Shown: in pieces, positions 32,999-44,294 of the stretch
Numbering within the stretch: the stretch's first letter is position 1
Layout of the letters: every line of letters begins with the position of its first letter
Source: Azorinus chamasolen
Lineage: Eukaryota; Mollusca; Bivalvia; Cardiida; Solecurtidae
DNA: 64,000 bases
Direction: 5' to 3'
NCBI GenBank assembly: GCA_963576725.1
Contig: OY755244.1
Span: 78,243,620 to 78,307,619 of the forward strand
Program-made: the position numbers and the translations under genes
Notes under the pieces: model-generated
What the model was told of the DNA's origin: nothing
Databases searched by the model: none
What the model saw: the letters and a program-made list of their open reading frames with translations, nothing else

Positions 32999-33882
32999 AT
33001 ATACACTTAGCAACTTTTCTAACTCCACATGTTTGTTGTTAAATAACTTTTTACTATCACAAGACATATAAATGAAATTCCGTCTGCTATAAATGCACCC
33101 ACTCACCTATACATGTGTTGACAAAAAATCACTCGATTTTGACAAGAAGAATTGAATTCGAGATGCACTTGCATTTCGTGTTTTTTGCGATTTTATACAC
33201 GTGTACCAACCCAATTGCAATGAAACCGACACAATGCCAGACAAGAACATTTGACACATCGGAAAAACATAGGGACTTACTTTTGAGTGCTAAATTATTT
33301 GTAGAATAACCATTATTAAGAGAGGTCTTGTGATTGGGATGCTTGAAAGCAGACAGTCCTACCGACAAGTAAGTGTTTAAGTGTTTTCTACGTTCAAAAC
33401 TTTACTTGAAGCTAACAACATCAGAAATATACCATGGTGTGCTAAACCCCCGACCTTTATCCCATCGAGCACTTGTGGGGCGAGCTGGAGTATAGAATCC
33501 GACAGCGTCTCCACCCGCCAAGGACACCTTGGTAACCGGAACTTGCTCAGATTAACGCATGTCATGCTATTCCACAGCCATTTATTGTCACTTTTATAAT
33601 TTACTTTTTACTTGTATGCGTTCAATGTGAGTGGCTCTACGTGAAGCGCAAGGCGGACATACCCATTATTGAAACCAGCATTTTGCGAATTTTGATAATG
33701 GGGGTGATATTATTACAGACGTCATCAATCCATTGCAATAAGTGATATTGTTGTTGTATGAAATATCTAATGAAATTAAATGATGAGTCGACAATTTCCC
33801 TTCTGTTGCTTCATTTTATGTGGAAAATTGTCGAGTTATGGACCGAAATGTAAGTGTGGAGTTAGAAACGTTGTTAAGTATA
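32999..33882 (+). mobile_element. Tc1-like DNA transposon, internally deleted
   Basis: Terminal inverted repeats of about 30 bases: TTAGCAACTTTTCTAACTCC at the left and its near-complement GGAGTTAGAAACGTTGTTAA at the right. Inside, 33,320-33,375 encodes RGLVIGMLESRQSYRQ, the N-terminal DNA-binding part of a Tc1 transposase. 33,446-33,525 encodes DLYPIEHLWGELEYRIRQR, the C-terminal part with the last catalytic acidic residue. The middle of the enzyme is deleted and a stop follows, so it is non-autonomous. Confidence 0.75.
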
Positions 33883-33928
33883 TAATCACATGACTACTGA
33901 TGACACTTTGAAATGCATTTTCAGCATA

Positions 33929-34137
33929 CAGTAAAACCCCGCTAATGCGACCACCTAAAAGTGGTATAATTATGGGTGCTAGATGCAGGTAGTAACTTAA
34001 TGCAGGACAAAAGTAATGCAGAAAGCTCCTCTAGGAGCTTTCTGCATTACTTTTGTCCTGCATTAAGCAACCACCTGCTTATAAAGACAACCATGTTTAA
34101 TCATTGAGTGGTTGCATTGGCCTGAGGGGTTCTGCTG
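33929..34137. mobile_element. MITE family D, copy 4
   Basis: TA-CAGTAAAACCCCGCTAATGC to GGGTTCTGCTG-TA, with perfect hairpin GCAGAAAGCTCC..GGAGCTTTCTGC. Confidence 0.8.
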
Positions 34138-34176
34138 TACATGTATGTGTCGCATGTGTACTCAGTATAGATTCCC

Positions 34177-34428
34177 ATTAACTCTTTTCCTGCTAAAAAA
34201 TGATGTATCCTCAGAAGCCAATGTGCTATACATTTTTACCTACTTTGTTGATACGTTTAAACCTTTTTCGGTTGAGTGTCAAGCAGCTTGGAGCACGATA
34301 AGACATCGAATTACTCGGTGTCTCATCTGGATCCAGACTCTGCGGTGGCGCTTATCCGATGAATTCTTGTCGCTTTTCCATACACGTATAACTAAACAGT
34401 TGTTTGAACAGTAATGTATGTTTAACGG
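34177..34428. mobile_element. TTAA-type MITE related to families A/L
   Basis: TTAACTCTTTTCCTGCTAAA at the left; core AAGACATCGAATTACTCGGTGTCTC near 34,300. The right end is decayed before TTTAACGG. Confidence 0.5.
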
Positions 34429-34644
34429 TTAACCCGTACAATGCGGTGCACGGGGTTTGTCCTTTGCAAACAGTGTAGACCAAGATGAGAGGGCTCCCAG
34501 AGGAGCCCTCTCACCAGGGTCTGCACTCTGCACTGTTTGTAATGTTACACTTTTCTTTAGAAAAATCCCTATATATACATAATAAGCTTGAACTGTTTGA
34601 ATTTTGGGGTGGTCCATTTGAAACTTCAGCGCTGTAAGGGTTAA
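34429..34644. mobile_element. MITE family K (TTAA type), single copy
   Basis: TTAACCCGTACAATGCGG to CAGCGCTGTAAGGGTTAA. Hairpin GAGAGGGCTCCCAGAGGAGC..CTCTC with outer GCAAACAGTG/CACTGTTTG. The AG-for-TG asymmetry between arms is present here too. Confidence 0.65.
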
Positions 34645-34655
34645 TTACAAATTCT

Positions 34656-34865
34656 AACAATCACCCCGCTATCTGCAACCTGACATGCATTTACAAACAG
34701 TTTGAATCCAGATGATACGCGGAGTATCTCGGCGTACCATGGGCATCTAAATTGTTTGACATTCTAATCATGTTTGTATATGAAGATGTTGAAGACAACT
34801 CAAATCTGAATCCTGAAGCAGACGATAATCTTATCAGACGTCATTTATTTAGCAGCGAAATGGTT
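34656..34865. mobile_element. TTAA-type MITE related to family A
   Basis: Core AAACAGTTTGAATCCAGATG with a degraded hairpin GCGGAGTATCTCGGCG; right end TAGCAGCGAAATGGTTAA. Confidence 0.55.
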
Positions 34866-34922
34866 AATAATTGTTTTCAATACTGAAATGCATATTGAAA
34901 TACAAAGTTGTAAATAAACGCT

Positions 34923-35094
34923 TAACCCTTTCACCGCCGCAGTCGCATAAATGCACCACGACAAATAGTGCAGTCCCAGATCATACGCCTCCTTTTCCAG
35001 ACGGCAGCTTTCTGCATGACTTTCACTCTGCTTTAAGCAGCCACCTACATGCTTCTCTACTTTAATTCCAGTTTAGAAGGGTTTAACTGTACAT
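34923..35094. mobile_element. Chimera of MITE family F (left) and family D (right)
   Basis: Begins as family F, TTAACCCTTTCACCGCC through CAGTCCCAGATCATACGCC. At about 35,000, at the hairpin tip, it switches to family D-type sequence, AGCTTTCTGCATGACTTTC, AAGCAGCCACC, ending TTTAACTG-TA. Confidence 0.7.
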
Positions 35095-35379
35095 GTACTT
35101 CTCTGTTTTCCTGTTTCATGCCCAAATCAAGCCAGCTCTCATGGAATGACAACACTGCAGCCCTTATCAAATGCCACACATTCAATCCTTAAGGTGATTG
35201 ATCTATAAAAAGTTTCATTGGCATTGTATCTCTTTCTCTAAGCGTGTTAATAAAGATGTCTGTACCCCGGTTCCCATCGAGATTAAGCGCCGTTTTATCT
35301 TCCCAGTCAATAGATTTAGCAGAATAAGAGTTTGTTCACACAATTCTGGTTTAGAGTACATGAACGAAGTGTTTGATTC

Positions 35380-35553
35380 TACAGAAAAACCTCTAAATCG
35401 GACATCCAATTGTATTTCTGTAAGACAGCTTAATGCAGGGTGAAAATCATGCAGAAAGCTCCAAAAGAAGCTTTTTCTGTGTGACTTTCATCCTGCATTA
35501 ATCAGACATCTACATCTTAAAAGATCTAAATTCTTCTTTACTAAAGTTCCAGT
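35380..35553. mobile_element. MITE family D-like, degraded
   Basis: CAGAAAAACCTCTAAATCGG, then CTTAATGCAGGGTGAAAATC, hairpin AAAGCTCCAAAAGAAGCTTT and CTGCATTAATCAG. The right end is lost at the next element's TTAA. 35,095-35,379 has nothing recognised. Confidence 0.55.
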
Positions 35554-35688
35554 TTAACCCATTCCCTCATATTGACGACTTTTGACGACTCCGTAAAAGT
35601 CACTATGTCTAGGAGCAAATGCTCTATTTATCACAGTGGTTTCAAACTACAAAATTCTAAAAACTTCCTTTTCTCTGGTTAATGCTCC
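35554..35688. mobile_element. MITE family C, left half, split by the BEL element
   Basis: TTAACCCATTCCCTCATATT up to GGTTAATGCTCC. The right half resumes at 48,864 with GCTCCTTTTCGGTAG and ends GGTAATGGGTTAA at 48,929, showing that the BEL element landed in an existing MITE. Confidence 0.85.
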
Positions 35689-38529
35689 TGTTCTGGATCG
35701 CTTTTGTTCTGTTTCACTATATTTTTTGTTACTTCTGTATTTGAAAGCTCGCAGTTAATGTGATTCTTACGTGCATGGAGATTTTTCCGAGACACAATTC
35801 CCAAGAGTTGTCGTTCCTATATATTCGTTCCACGCTTATCGAAGCAATCGAAGTTCTTCAATAATTCCAAAAATATTCACAGATACTCGCCAAACCACAG
35901 TGTAAGTAATCTGCTATTCGAATTATAAACTTTCGATCTTCAACTAGAATAAGTGCGAACATGTGTTTACCCTTTCTCTGCTGTTGTGTTTTTGCCTTTT
36001 TATACGCCCACCTAATAAAGGTGGTCGTATATTGTCGTGGCCCTGTCCGTCCGTCCGTCCGTTCGTTCGTTTGTTCGTCAACATTTTGTTTGTCCGCTGT
36101 TTTCTGGGAAAACTATTTGACAGATATTAATGAAACTTCACACAAATGTTAAATGCATCAAGATCTGAAGCTGAGTTGATTCGGAGGTTCATTTGATTTT
36201 TCATTTCAGAGTTATGGCCCATGTCCTTAAAAAATATGCAAATAGTTTGTCCGCTGTTTTCTGGGAAAACTATTTGAGAGATATTAATGAAACTTAACAC
36301 AAATGTTTAATGCATCAAGATCTGAAGCTGAGTCGATTCTGAGGTTCATTTGATTTGTCGTTTCGGAGTTATGGCCCTTTTACTTAAAAAATAATGCAAA
36401 TACATGCAAATAGTTTGTCCGCTGTTTTCTGGGAAAACTGTTTGAGATATATTAATGAAACTTCACACCAATGTTTAATGCATCAAGATCTGAAGCTGAG
36501 ATGATTCTGAGGTTCATTTGATTTTTCATTTCAGAGTTATGGCCCTTGTCCTTAAAAAATATGCAAATAGTTTGTCCGCTGTTTTCTGGGAAAACTATAT
36601 TTGAGAGATATTAATGAAACTTCACACAAATATTTAATGCATCAAGATCTGAAACTGAATTGATTCTGAGGATCATTTGATTTTTCGTTTCAGAGTTATG
36701 GCCCTTGTCCTTAAAAAATAATGCAAATAGTTTGTCCGCTGTTTTCTGGGAAAACTATTTAAGAGATATTAATGAAACTTCACAAAAATGTTTAATGCAT
36801 CAATATCTGAAGCTGAGTCGATTTTGAGGTTTATTTGATTTTTCGTTTCGTAGTTATTGCCCTTTTACTTAAATAAAATGCAAATATATGCAAATAGTTT
36901 GTCCGCTGTTTTCTGGCAAAACTGTTTGACAGATATTAATGAAACTTCATACACATGTTTAATGCATCAAGACCTGAAGCTAAGTCGATTCTGAGGATCA
37001 TTTGATTTGTTGTTTCGGAGTTATGGCCCTTGCACTTAAAAAAATAATGCAAATCTATGCAAATATGAGGATGGCCATAACTTTTTCATTTGAAATGATA
37101 TTTACTTCAATTTTTTTATATGGTTAAACCTTAATGTGAATTTTCACATATATTGCGGGGGTTTTGATATGTCATTTTATTCTAAAGTTATGGTCTTTGA
37201 ACTTCGTGTGTTCGTTGCTTTGTGAGTCGGTCAACTTTTAGTTTGTCTGTTGTTTTCTGGGAAAACTATTAAAATGATATAAATGAAACTTAACACAAAT
37301 GTTTTAAGCAACAAAATTTGAAGCTGAGTTTATTTTGAGGTTCATTCAGTTTGTCTTTACAGAGTTATGTTCCGTTGCACTTTACAAAAATCTGCAAAAA
37401 TGAGGATTAGCTTTAACTTTTTTATTTAATAAGATATTCACTTCATTTTTTAAAAAAATAGTATCACCTTTATATGGAAATCAAGATCTGAAGCACAGAT
37501 TAGAAAATGTCAACACTTATAAGGCATGTTGAATCAGAGAAAGTTTGCAAGTGGGCGTATTATGTACCGTATGCGGTACTCTTGTTTAAACTTAGAAAGG
37601 CTCGGCCTTTTTTCTCCATTGAGATTCAGTTTGTATTTTGATGCAGCAGAGCAAACGAGGTTGTCCCTGGGCAGAAGCTCTATCAGAACAGAACTCTGTT
37701 CCCCAGTTGTTTTCACTGTTTGCAATCCTGCACCTTTGCATCTTATTAAATACTTTTGTAATCGGCCTTCTGTAATGGCTCTGAAAGGGTTGAAGTCATG
37801 TTCAATTTTTAAATGTATGGTGTAACATTCAGGACATTAATTATACCTGTATAATGAGTGAAGGACACTTCTAAAGACATCTAGTCAATAATTACAAGAC
37901 TTGAGGAGATTGTTACATTTTCTTTATTTTTATTTGTTATGATGTGATTTATGTTTTATCATATTTCCATGTGCCAAAAGCAAATTCTAGTCATGTTTCA
38001 AAGACCTTAAGGGTTGTGTCACAAGTTGTATTCTGACGAATACAGCTTATTTTTTAACATAAACCTTAAGGCGTTAGTCAGTGTATTGTACACTCAGCAT
38101 TTGCCTTAGTTTAATCGTACTTTGTTATGCGGTCTAAATTTCAAGTATGGTGTGGCATTTGTGCCATGTTTTATTAAATTTTGAAGTTATTTATCCAATA
38201 GACTTGGAAGTTAAGTGTGTTTCATATATGTGTATACAAAGTCTGTACACGTATTTGGGAACAGTTTCTTTCCAATTCTAGTTGGCTACTTAAATCATTT
38301 AACACATAACTTAAAGTTTCTTTTCATTTCTTTCTCAGCTTTTTACCACACACACAATGCAACACAACCATATTCAACGCATGTAATACATGGAATTTTC
38401 GGCTCCATTTTTTGAAGTTATATCTTGGAGGATTAAATTTAGAAACACAGAACATCTTGCCTTGAACTTCGAGCCCCATTATACCATGTGATAAGAGGTT
38501 AGCTGGCTGTAAGACCTGAAGGCAACACA
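35689..38529 (+). repeat. BEL 5' LTR (with HINE-like element 2 inside)
   Basis: Starts TGTTCTGGATCGC and ends GGCAACACA. Without the inserted array it is about 1,258 bases. Compared with the 3' LTR it lacks about 142 bases (3' positions ~45,770-45,911). The right ~945 bases (37,585-38,529) are nearly identical to 47,910-48,863. A ~100-residue frame in this shared part also exists in the 3' LTR and is not taken as a gene. Confidence 0.85.
36002..37584 (+). mobile_element. HINE-like element 2 (in 5' LTR)
   Basis: Opens ATACGCCCACC with hairpin mate GGTGGTCGTAT, then a CCGT/CGTT tract (36,044-36,078). Seven core repeats follow, mostly ~160 bases apart, each starting GTTTGTCCGCTGTTTTCTGG and carrying ATTAATGAAACTTCACACAA and GAGTTATGGCCCTTG. 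Near the end GTGGGCGTATTA mirrors the 5' end, then a stem-loop GTACCG-TATG-CGGTAC and CTCTTG before TTT. Same architecture as elements 1, 3 and 4, different sequence. Confidence 0.7.
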
Positions 38530-38556
38530 GTAAAAAGACTCAAAATATTGTTTGAA

Positions 38557-39786
38557 ATGGCTGTATCAAGAATAAGACATCTAACGCCTAAAGCTCAAGA
38601 GGCGTTTATGCAAACCTTCCAGAGCAAGAAAGAAAAAACCTCACGTGCCTGGTTCGAAGTTAATGAACAATTACATGAGATTGAATACTATTCAGACATT
38701 GACGATCTGCTCGGTTTACAAACTAAATTGGAAGTAGTTTTGCAGAAGTACTATGTTGCGTATCAAGACATTATAGAATTTTGCAGAAGAACCAGAACTG
38801 TGTGCAGCGAGGAACTCGGCACTCAAGAGGAAACATTGATCGAAAATCAACTTAAATTAATTCAAAAATCCAAGGACACTCTAAATGGCAAAATATTAAA
38901 CCTAAGAACAGAAATGCAGCCTGTGAAACCACATCGTACACGAACATTGTCTTTGTCTTCTTCACAGCATTCCGGTAAATCACAAAGTACTCGAACATCT
39001 TCCTCATCACGAAAAACAAGTGTTAGTTCAGTGATTGCTAGGACTAAGGCAAAAGCAGAAGTTGCTAAAGGTAGGTTGCAGTTTGCCGAAGCCGAAGCAG
39101 AGCTAAAAAGAAAGCAAGTACAGATTGAACAAAACCGTTTACTTACCATCGCGAAGACTAAGAAAGAAGAAGCAGACCTAGCTATTGAATTAGGCCTGCT
39201 GACACAAAAGAGAGAGACAGCAGCTGTTGAAGCTGAAGTGGACGCCTTGGAATCTTCTGAACAAGGATCCAAAATAAATGAGCTGGACTCACAATTAGCA
39301 GAAAATGGCGTAGTGAACTCTAAAATTCGTACCCAAGAATTTGTGGACAATATTCAGGTTGCAAATGCCACAGAAGCTCCTCAAGACATTGTTTCCAAGT
39401 CGTTGCTGAATCCGGTGGTAGAAGAGTTTTTTCCACAAAGTTCAACAACTGCAACTGACCGACAGCCTGACAAGAACACTGTTGTCACAGATCTCTCAAG
39501 ATTCTTGTTAAAGAAAGATCTTCTTTCAAGACTGACAAATTTTAGTGACAGACCTGAACACTACAGAACATGGAAATGTTCATTTAAAGTTATTATGACT
39601 GAACTAGATGCAAATCCTCAAGAAGAGTTAGATCTCCTCCAAAAATGGTCTGGCCCAGAATCTCAGAAACATGTTCTTAATATTAAAGCGTCAAATGTCT
39701 CTTGCCCCGCTGATGGTGTCAGGAAAGTGTCTGGGAAAGGCTCGATGAGCGGTTCGGTTCCCCCGAAATGTTGGAAGCGTCATTGA
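38557..39786 (+). pseudogene. BEL Gag, first frame
   Basis: The first ATG is at 38,557, only 27 bases after the LTR. The N-terminal ~270 residues are charged and helical, with a serine-rich linker (residues ~130-155) and a likely coiled coil (KAEVAKGRLQFAEAEAELKR onwards). Near residue 325 the BEL-type Gag domain begins (RPEHYRTWKCSFKVIM). At about 39,730 a small insertion shifts the frame. The rest of this frame (GKGSMSGSVPPK...) is out-of-frame read-through, and Gag continues in the next frame. Confidence 0.8.
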
Positions 39787-40226
39787 GAAAACGCGTCGAA
39801 AATTTTCTTAAGCTTACGCCAAAAGACGATAGAAAACTGTACGAATTCGCAGACCTAGTGGCAGAAATTGAATCAATAAAAGGAGATGACAAAATGAAAA
39901 TTATTTTTGCACATTATGATTCTTCTATAGGGGTTAACCCGCTGGTTAACAAGCTTCCGTATTATCTCCAGCAGAAGTGGACGACAACTGCTGCGAGATA
40001 CATGAATGAGAGTAAAATACCATTTCCTCCATTTGCAATTTTTGTTAAATTTCTTCGTGAACAAAGCAAAATTAGAAATAACCCAAGTTTCACATATGAA
40101 GCATCGCCACAAAGGAAAGACCGTCCTAATCTCAGATTCGCGGATAGGAATATCGCAGTTAAGAAAACTGAAACAAAAGAGCTCAGTAGAGAGCAACGCA
40201 GATCCCCTGAAAACGTTGGGCATTAA
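39735..40226 (+). pseudogene. BEL Gag, continuation in second frame
   Basis: Carries the remaining Gag domain (ERFGSPEML, ESIKGDDKMKIIFAH, NKLPYYLQQKW, FVKFLREQSKIR). The frame ends at a stop at 40,226. A second shift, somewhere between about 40,185 and 40,225, leads into the zinc-knuckle and protease frame. Confidence 0.75.
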
Positions 40227-41148
40227 GTGTCCTCTGCATCATACGGATCATTCTTTGAACAAATATAGAGCATTTAAATCTAAGCCGCTACAAGAGCGAT
40301 TCAGATTTCTCCGCGAGCGCAAAATTTGTTTCAAACGTTGTGAATCATCTTCACATTCTAAGAAAGACTGTCCAAAAACCTCAAAATGTTTTTATTGTCA
40401 CAGCGAATCACATCCTACTGCTTTGCATGTTCAGCCAAACATTTCAGATCCCGGTCCAAGGTCAGCCTCGGGGCAGTATGGCGGGGAGCCCAATAAGCAG
40501 TATGGCGGGGAGCACAAACCTCACTCTCAAGATGTGAATAGTGCTTGCACACAGATCTGTGGGAAAAGATTTCCAGGTAAGTCTTGTGCAAAGATTATCT
40601 TGAGCAGTGTCTACTCAACCGCAGAACCAGAGAGACGGACATATCTGTATGCTATTATAGATGATCAAAGCAACCGATCCATAGCAAATTCCAGGTTTTT
40701 TGACATGTTTGGAGTGCAGGGCAATGAGAGCGAATACATACTATCTTCTTGTTCGGGAAAGACAAGAACATCTGGAAGACAGGTGGACGGCCTTGTGCTA
40801 GAGTCAAATGATATGTCAACCCGTATAGAACTTCCGACCATAACAGAGTGCAGTCACATTCCCGACAATCGCAATGAGATTCCGACACCAGAAGTAGCAC
40901 AGTGCTACCCTCATCTGCTGGACATTGCTAGTCAAATTCCGGAGTTAGACCAAAGGGCCCAAATTATGCTGCTCATCGGACGGGATGTCACCAAAGCCCA
41001 CCATGTGATGGACCAACGTACTGGGCCCGGAAATACGCCGTACGCTCAGAAGCTCCCGCTTGGTTGGACGATAATAGGTGAAAGCTGTTTGAGGAAAACT
41101 CATCCACCAGAACAGTTCAACATAAATAAAACAAAATATTTTAGATAA
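40190..41148 (+). pseudogene. BEL zinc knuckles and aspartic protease
   Basis: Starts in a cysteine/histidine block (KCPLHH, then CFKRCESSSHSKKDC and CFYCHSESHPTALH) typical of BEL Gag-Pol. The protease active site reads AIIDDQSNRS, and the protease tail LLIGRDVTKAHHV and PYAQKLPLGWTIIGE follows. The first knuckle has its cysteines one residue further apart than the usual CCHC. A stop at 41,146-41,148 separates it from the reverse transcriptase. Confidence 0.8.
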
Positions 41149-41209
41149 TGGGCGTGCCACACTGTTCCAACCGTGCACAAATTCTTTCAAACTCCAGGAT
41201 GCACCAAGC

Positions 41210-42362
41210 ATGAATAAAAAATTGACAGAACATGAGTCGTTTGGCAAAGGTGTATTTGTCAAAACAAAGGATGACAAAACCCCAGGACTATCAATAGATG
41301 ACAGATCTTTCATAAAAACCATGGAAACAGAGTTTCATAAAGATGAAAATGGCTCTTGGACATGTCCACTTCCTTTCCGCCCTGAGAGACAAACCCTGAA
41401 GAACAACTATTTTGAAGTATTGAAAAGAGCGAAAGCATTAGACAGAAGCATGAGCAAGGATCCTAGAAAGAAAGAGCATTTCTTGGACTTCATGGGACAA
41501 CTTCTCATAAAAGGTCATGCTGAGATAGCCCCACCCATAGCAAAACATGAAGAATGTTGGTACCTCCCTATCTTTGGTGTGTATCATCCAAAGAAACAAG
41601 ACAAAGTTAGAGTGGTTTTTGACTCAGCAGCAAAGTACCACGGTGTAGCTTTGAATGACATACTTCTATCCGGACCGGACCTGACAAATAGCCTATTAGG
41701 TGTCCTGCTGCGTTTTAGACGAGAAGCCGTGGCGGTCATAGCTGATATAGAGCAGATGTTCTACTGCTTCAAAGTGAATATAGAACATAGGAACTATTTA
41801 CGTTCCTTCTGGCATGCCAACAACAACTACGACGAAACTCTTGTGGAGTACAGAATGTGCGTTCACGTGTTCGGCAACACAGCTTCCCCAGCTGTGGCAA
41901 CGTATGGTCTGAGGAAAGCTGCCAGCTTGAGCTCCGCCGGTCCTGACGTCACAGATTTCGTTCATAACGATTTTTACGTGGACGACGGATTAACATCCCG
42001 TCCATCATCAGAAGAGGCTGTCGACCTGATCAAACGGACACAGGAAGCTTTGAAATCCGAAGGCAACCTTCGCCTTCACAAAATCGCTTCGAACAGAGAA
42101 GAGGTAATGCTTGCCTTTCCACCAGAGGACCTTGCTAAGGACATCAAAGATTTAGATCTTGGATCCGAAGCCCTGCCAACTCAACGAAGTTTAGGAGTTG
42201 CATGGGACTTGGCCTTAGATTGTTTCCTTTTCCGCATGTCAATGGATCCACAACCATACACCCGTCGCGGATTGCTGTCAACTGTCAACAGTATTTTTGA
42301 TCCCTTGGGTTTCCTGGCACCTGTGGTGATTGAAGGAAAAGTGCTCCTCAGACAATTGATAC
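41210..42362 (+). pseudogene. BEL reverse transcriptase
   Basis: About 384 residues of RT in one open frame: PLPFRPERQTLKNNY at the start, WYLPIFGVYHPKK and VRVVFDSAAK (fingers), VAVIADIEQMFYCFKV (motif A), HVFGNTASPAVATYGLR, and FYVDDGL (catalytic YVDD) at about 41,975. RSLGVAWD and FDPLGFLAPVVIEGKVLLRQ close the domain. It is cut at 42,362 by the Penelope-like fragment. The RT core itself looks intact. Confidence 0.85.
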
Positions 42363-43118
42363 AAGTACAAAATGAGTCATGCAGGAAACACCACATACAG
42401 AACAAACAGTCGCCCGAACAGCAACACAAGGAAACAGCAAATATACATAACTATAAAAACAACAAGAGACGCACAAAGACAAAACAAACATACAATAGGA
42501 GGAAGATGGAAGTACCGCCTTGGAACGGTCAGTGACAAAAGTCACTGGGGGTTAAACCGGTTTATGGGCGCCCAACCTCACACTTATTCCATCCCCATCC
42601 TAAAAGACAAACAGTGTAAATAACCGTATCCCCTCTCCGACTAATCTACAACAACCGCGACGGCAAATACAGTGGTAAAGTGCATGTATAACGAAAACAT
42701 TTAAGTGAACATACTGTATCCACCTATCGCTAGTGTAGAAAAGTAATAAAGGGTACGACAAAAATGAAATAGTACAGATATCCGACGTTCTCCTTCCATT
42801 TCTGGATATAAGAGGTCGCGTTCATAGAGTACTAAACCTTTCTTGTCGGCGTACATGCAAAGAGGCCAGCGTGATTGCCAACTGTAAAAGGGTTCACAAC
42901 CAAACATGCAGTATGTTGTAGTACTACAGGATCATATCCCTTTTTAATGAATTGTTTAACAGATTTGATGATCAAAGTGAGAAAATGGGTATGTCCAATA
43001 ATTTTACGAAGTTTGTAATCACATCACCATAAAATTCAGGATGTGAAATACCGTGTCGCAGAAGCACCTTGAGATTACATTGGTACTTGCCAATAAGCGA
43101 GAGATTTCGATAGTAAAA
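42363..43118 (-). mobile_element. Penelope-like element fragment inserted in BEL pol
   Basis: Near-identical to 9,912-10,700 with small deletions. It starts at the same base as the 9.9 kb copy, so it shares the element's 3' end and is cut off at its 5' side at 43,118, inside RT sequence. It lies between the BEL RT and RNase H domains. No clear target duplication is visible. Confidence 0.8.
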
Positions 43119-44294
43119 GGAACAATAGACTGGGATGCACCTCTACCAGAAGAATACAGATCTCACTGGGAGCAGTGGAGAAAATCCCTCGAAAACCTAC
43201 TTGATATGAGGATACCTCGTGCATACTTGCCAACTTCTTTCAGTGCACAGAAGTCAGTTCACATCTTTTCTGACGCATCTGAACAGGCAATCGCAGCCGT
43301 AGGTTATATTAAAAGCTCTGATCAAAATGAACAGAACCTTGGATTTATCCTCGGGAAAGCCAAAGGTGCGCCAACTACGGGGCATACCATACCTAGGCTT
43401 GAGCTCTGTGTAGCTGTACTCGCTGTTGAAATAGCCGAGTCCATTTCTCGCCATCTAAACTTGCCTACGGAAGATTTCAGATTCTACTCTGATAGTAGAG
43501 TAGTGTTGGGATATATCAACAACCAGTCACGGAGATTCTACACCTATGTAGCCAACAGAGTGCAGAGAATCCGAAGTGTATCGGCGCCAGACCAGTGGTC
43601 ATATGTGGCCAGCGAGAAAAATCCTGTTGACCAAGGTACTAGGTCGATTCAAGCCTCTGAGATGAAAGAAAGCATGTGGCTCAACGGGCCATCTTTCCTG
43701 TCGAAAGAAAGCGTTCCTAAAGCAGAGACTTTTCCAATGCAAGAACCTGATGAAGACAAAGAAGTAAGACCCCAAGTAGTTACACTTAAAACGAATACAT
43801 ATGAAGTTCATGCATCAGTGCTTGGATCACATCGGTTCATCAGGTTTTCTAACTGGAAAAAACTTGTAGAGGCCATTGCACGCCTACGTCATGTGGCATG
43901 CCGCTATAAGGCAAACAAACATGAGGCCTGTCCTAAATGGAACACCGTTGAGTCATATGAACTTTCAGAAAAACACGTTATCAAAGAAGTTCAACAGGAA
44001 TACTACTGTGAAGAATATATGTACCTAGCTGACGGCAAACCGTTGCCGAAAACCAGCCCGATTTCAGAGCTGAACCCCTATATGGATACCATGGGACTCA
44101 TCAGGGTTGGTGGACGACTAAAGAATGCAAGTCTGTGTCAAAAAGAGAGAAATCCAGTTCTAGTCCCGGGAAGTCACCACATTGCTCTACTCAGTGTGCG
44201 CCATTACCATGACCATACAGAACATCAAGGGAGACACATCTGCAGGGTTTTGGATTACTGGAAGCAAGCGTCTAGTATCCTCTCTCCTACATAA
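43119..44294 (+). pseudogene. BEL RNase H and integrase N-terminus
   Basis: Begins KGTIDWDAPLPEEYRSHW, directly after the insertion. RNase H acidic residues sit in VHIFSDASEQ, IPRLELCVAVLA, FYSDSRVVLGYI and NPVDQGTR. The integrase zinc domain starts at HHIALLSVRHYHDHTEHQG. A frameshift at about 44,240 then moves the integrase into another frame, and this frame ends at 44,294. Confidence 0.8.

Noticed and set aside
38530..38556. Primer binding site of the BEL element
   Set aside because: Only 27 bases separate LTR and gag, and I cannot match them to a tRNA 3' end by eye.
42181..42623. Frames crossing the Penelope-like insertion in BEL pol
   Set aside because: They are fusions of BEL RT codons with antisense Penelope-like sequence.
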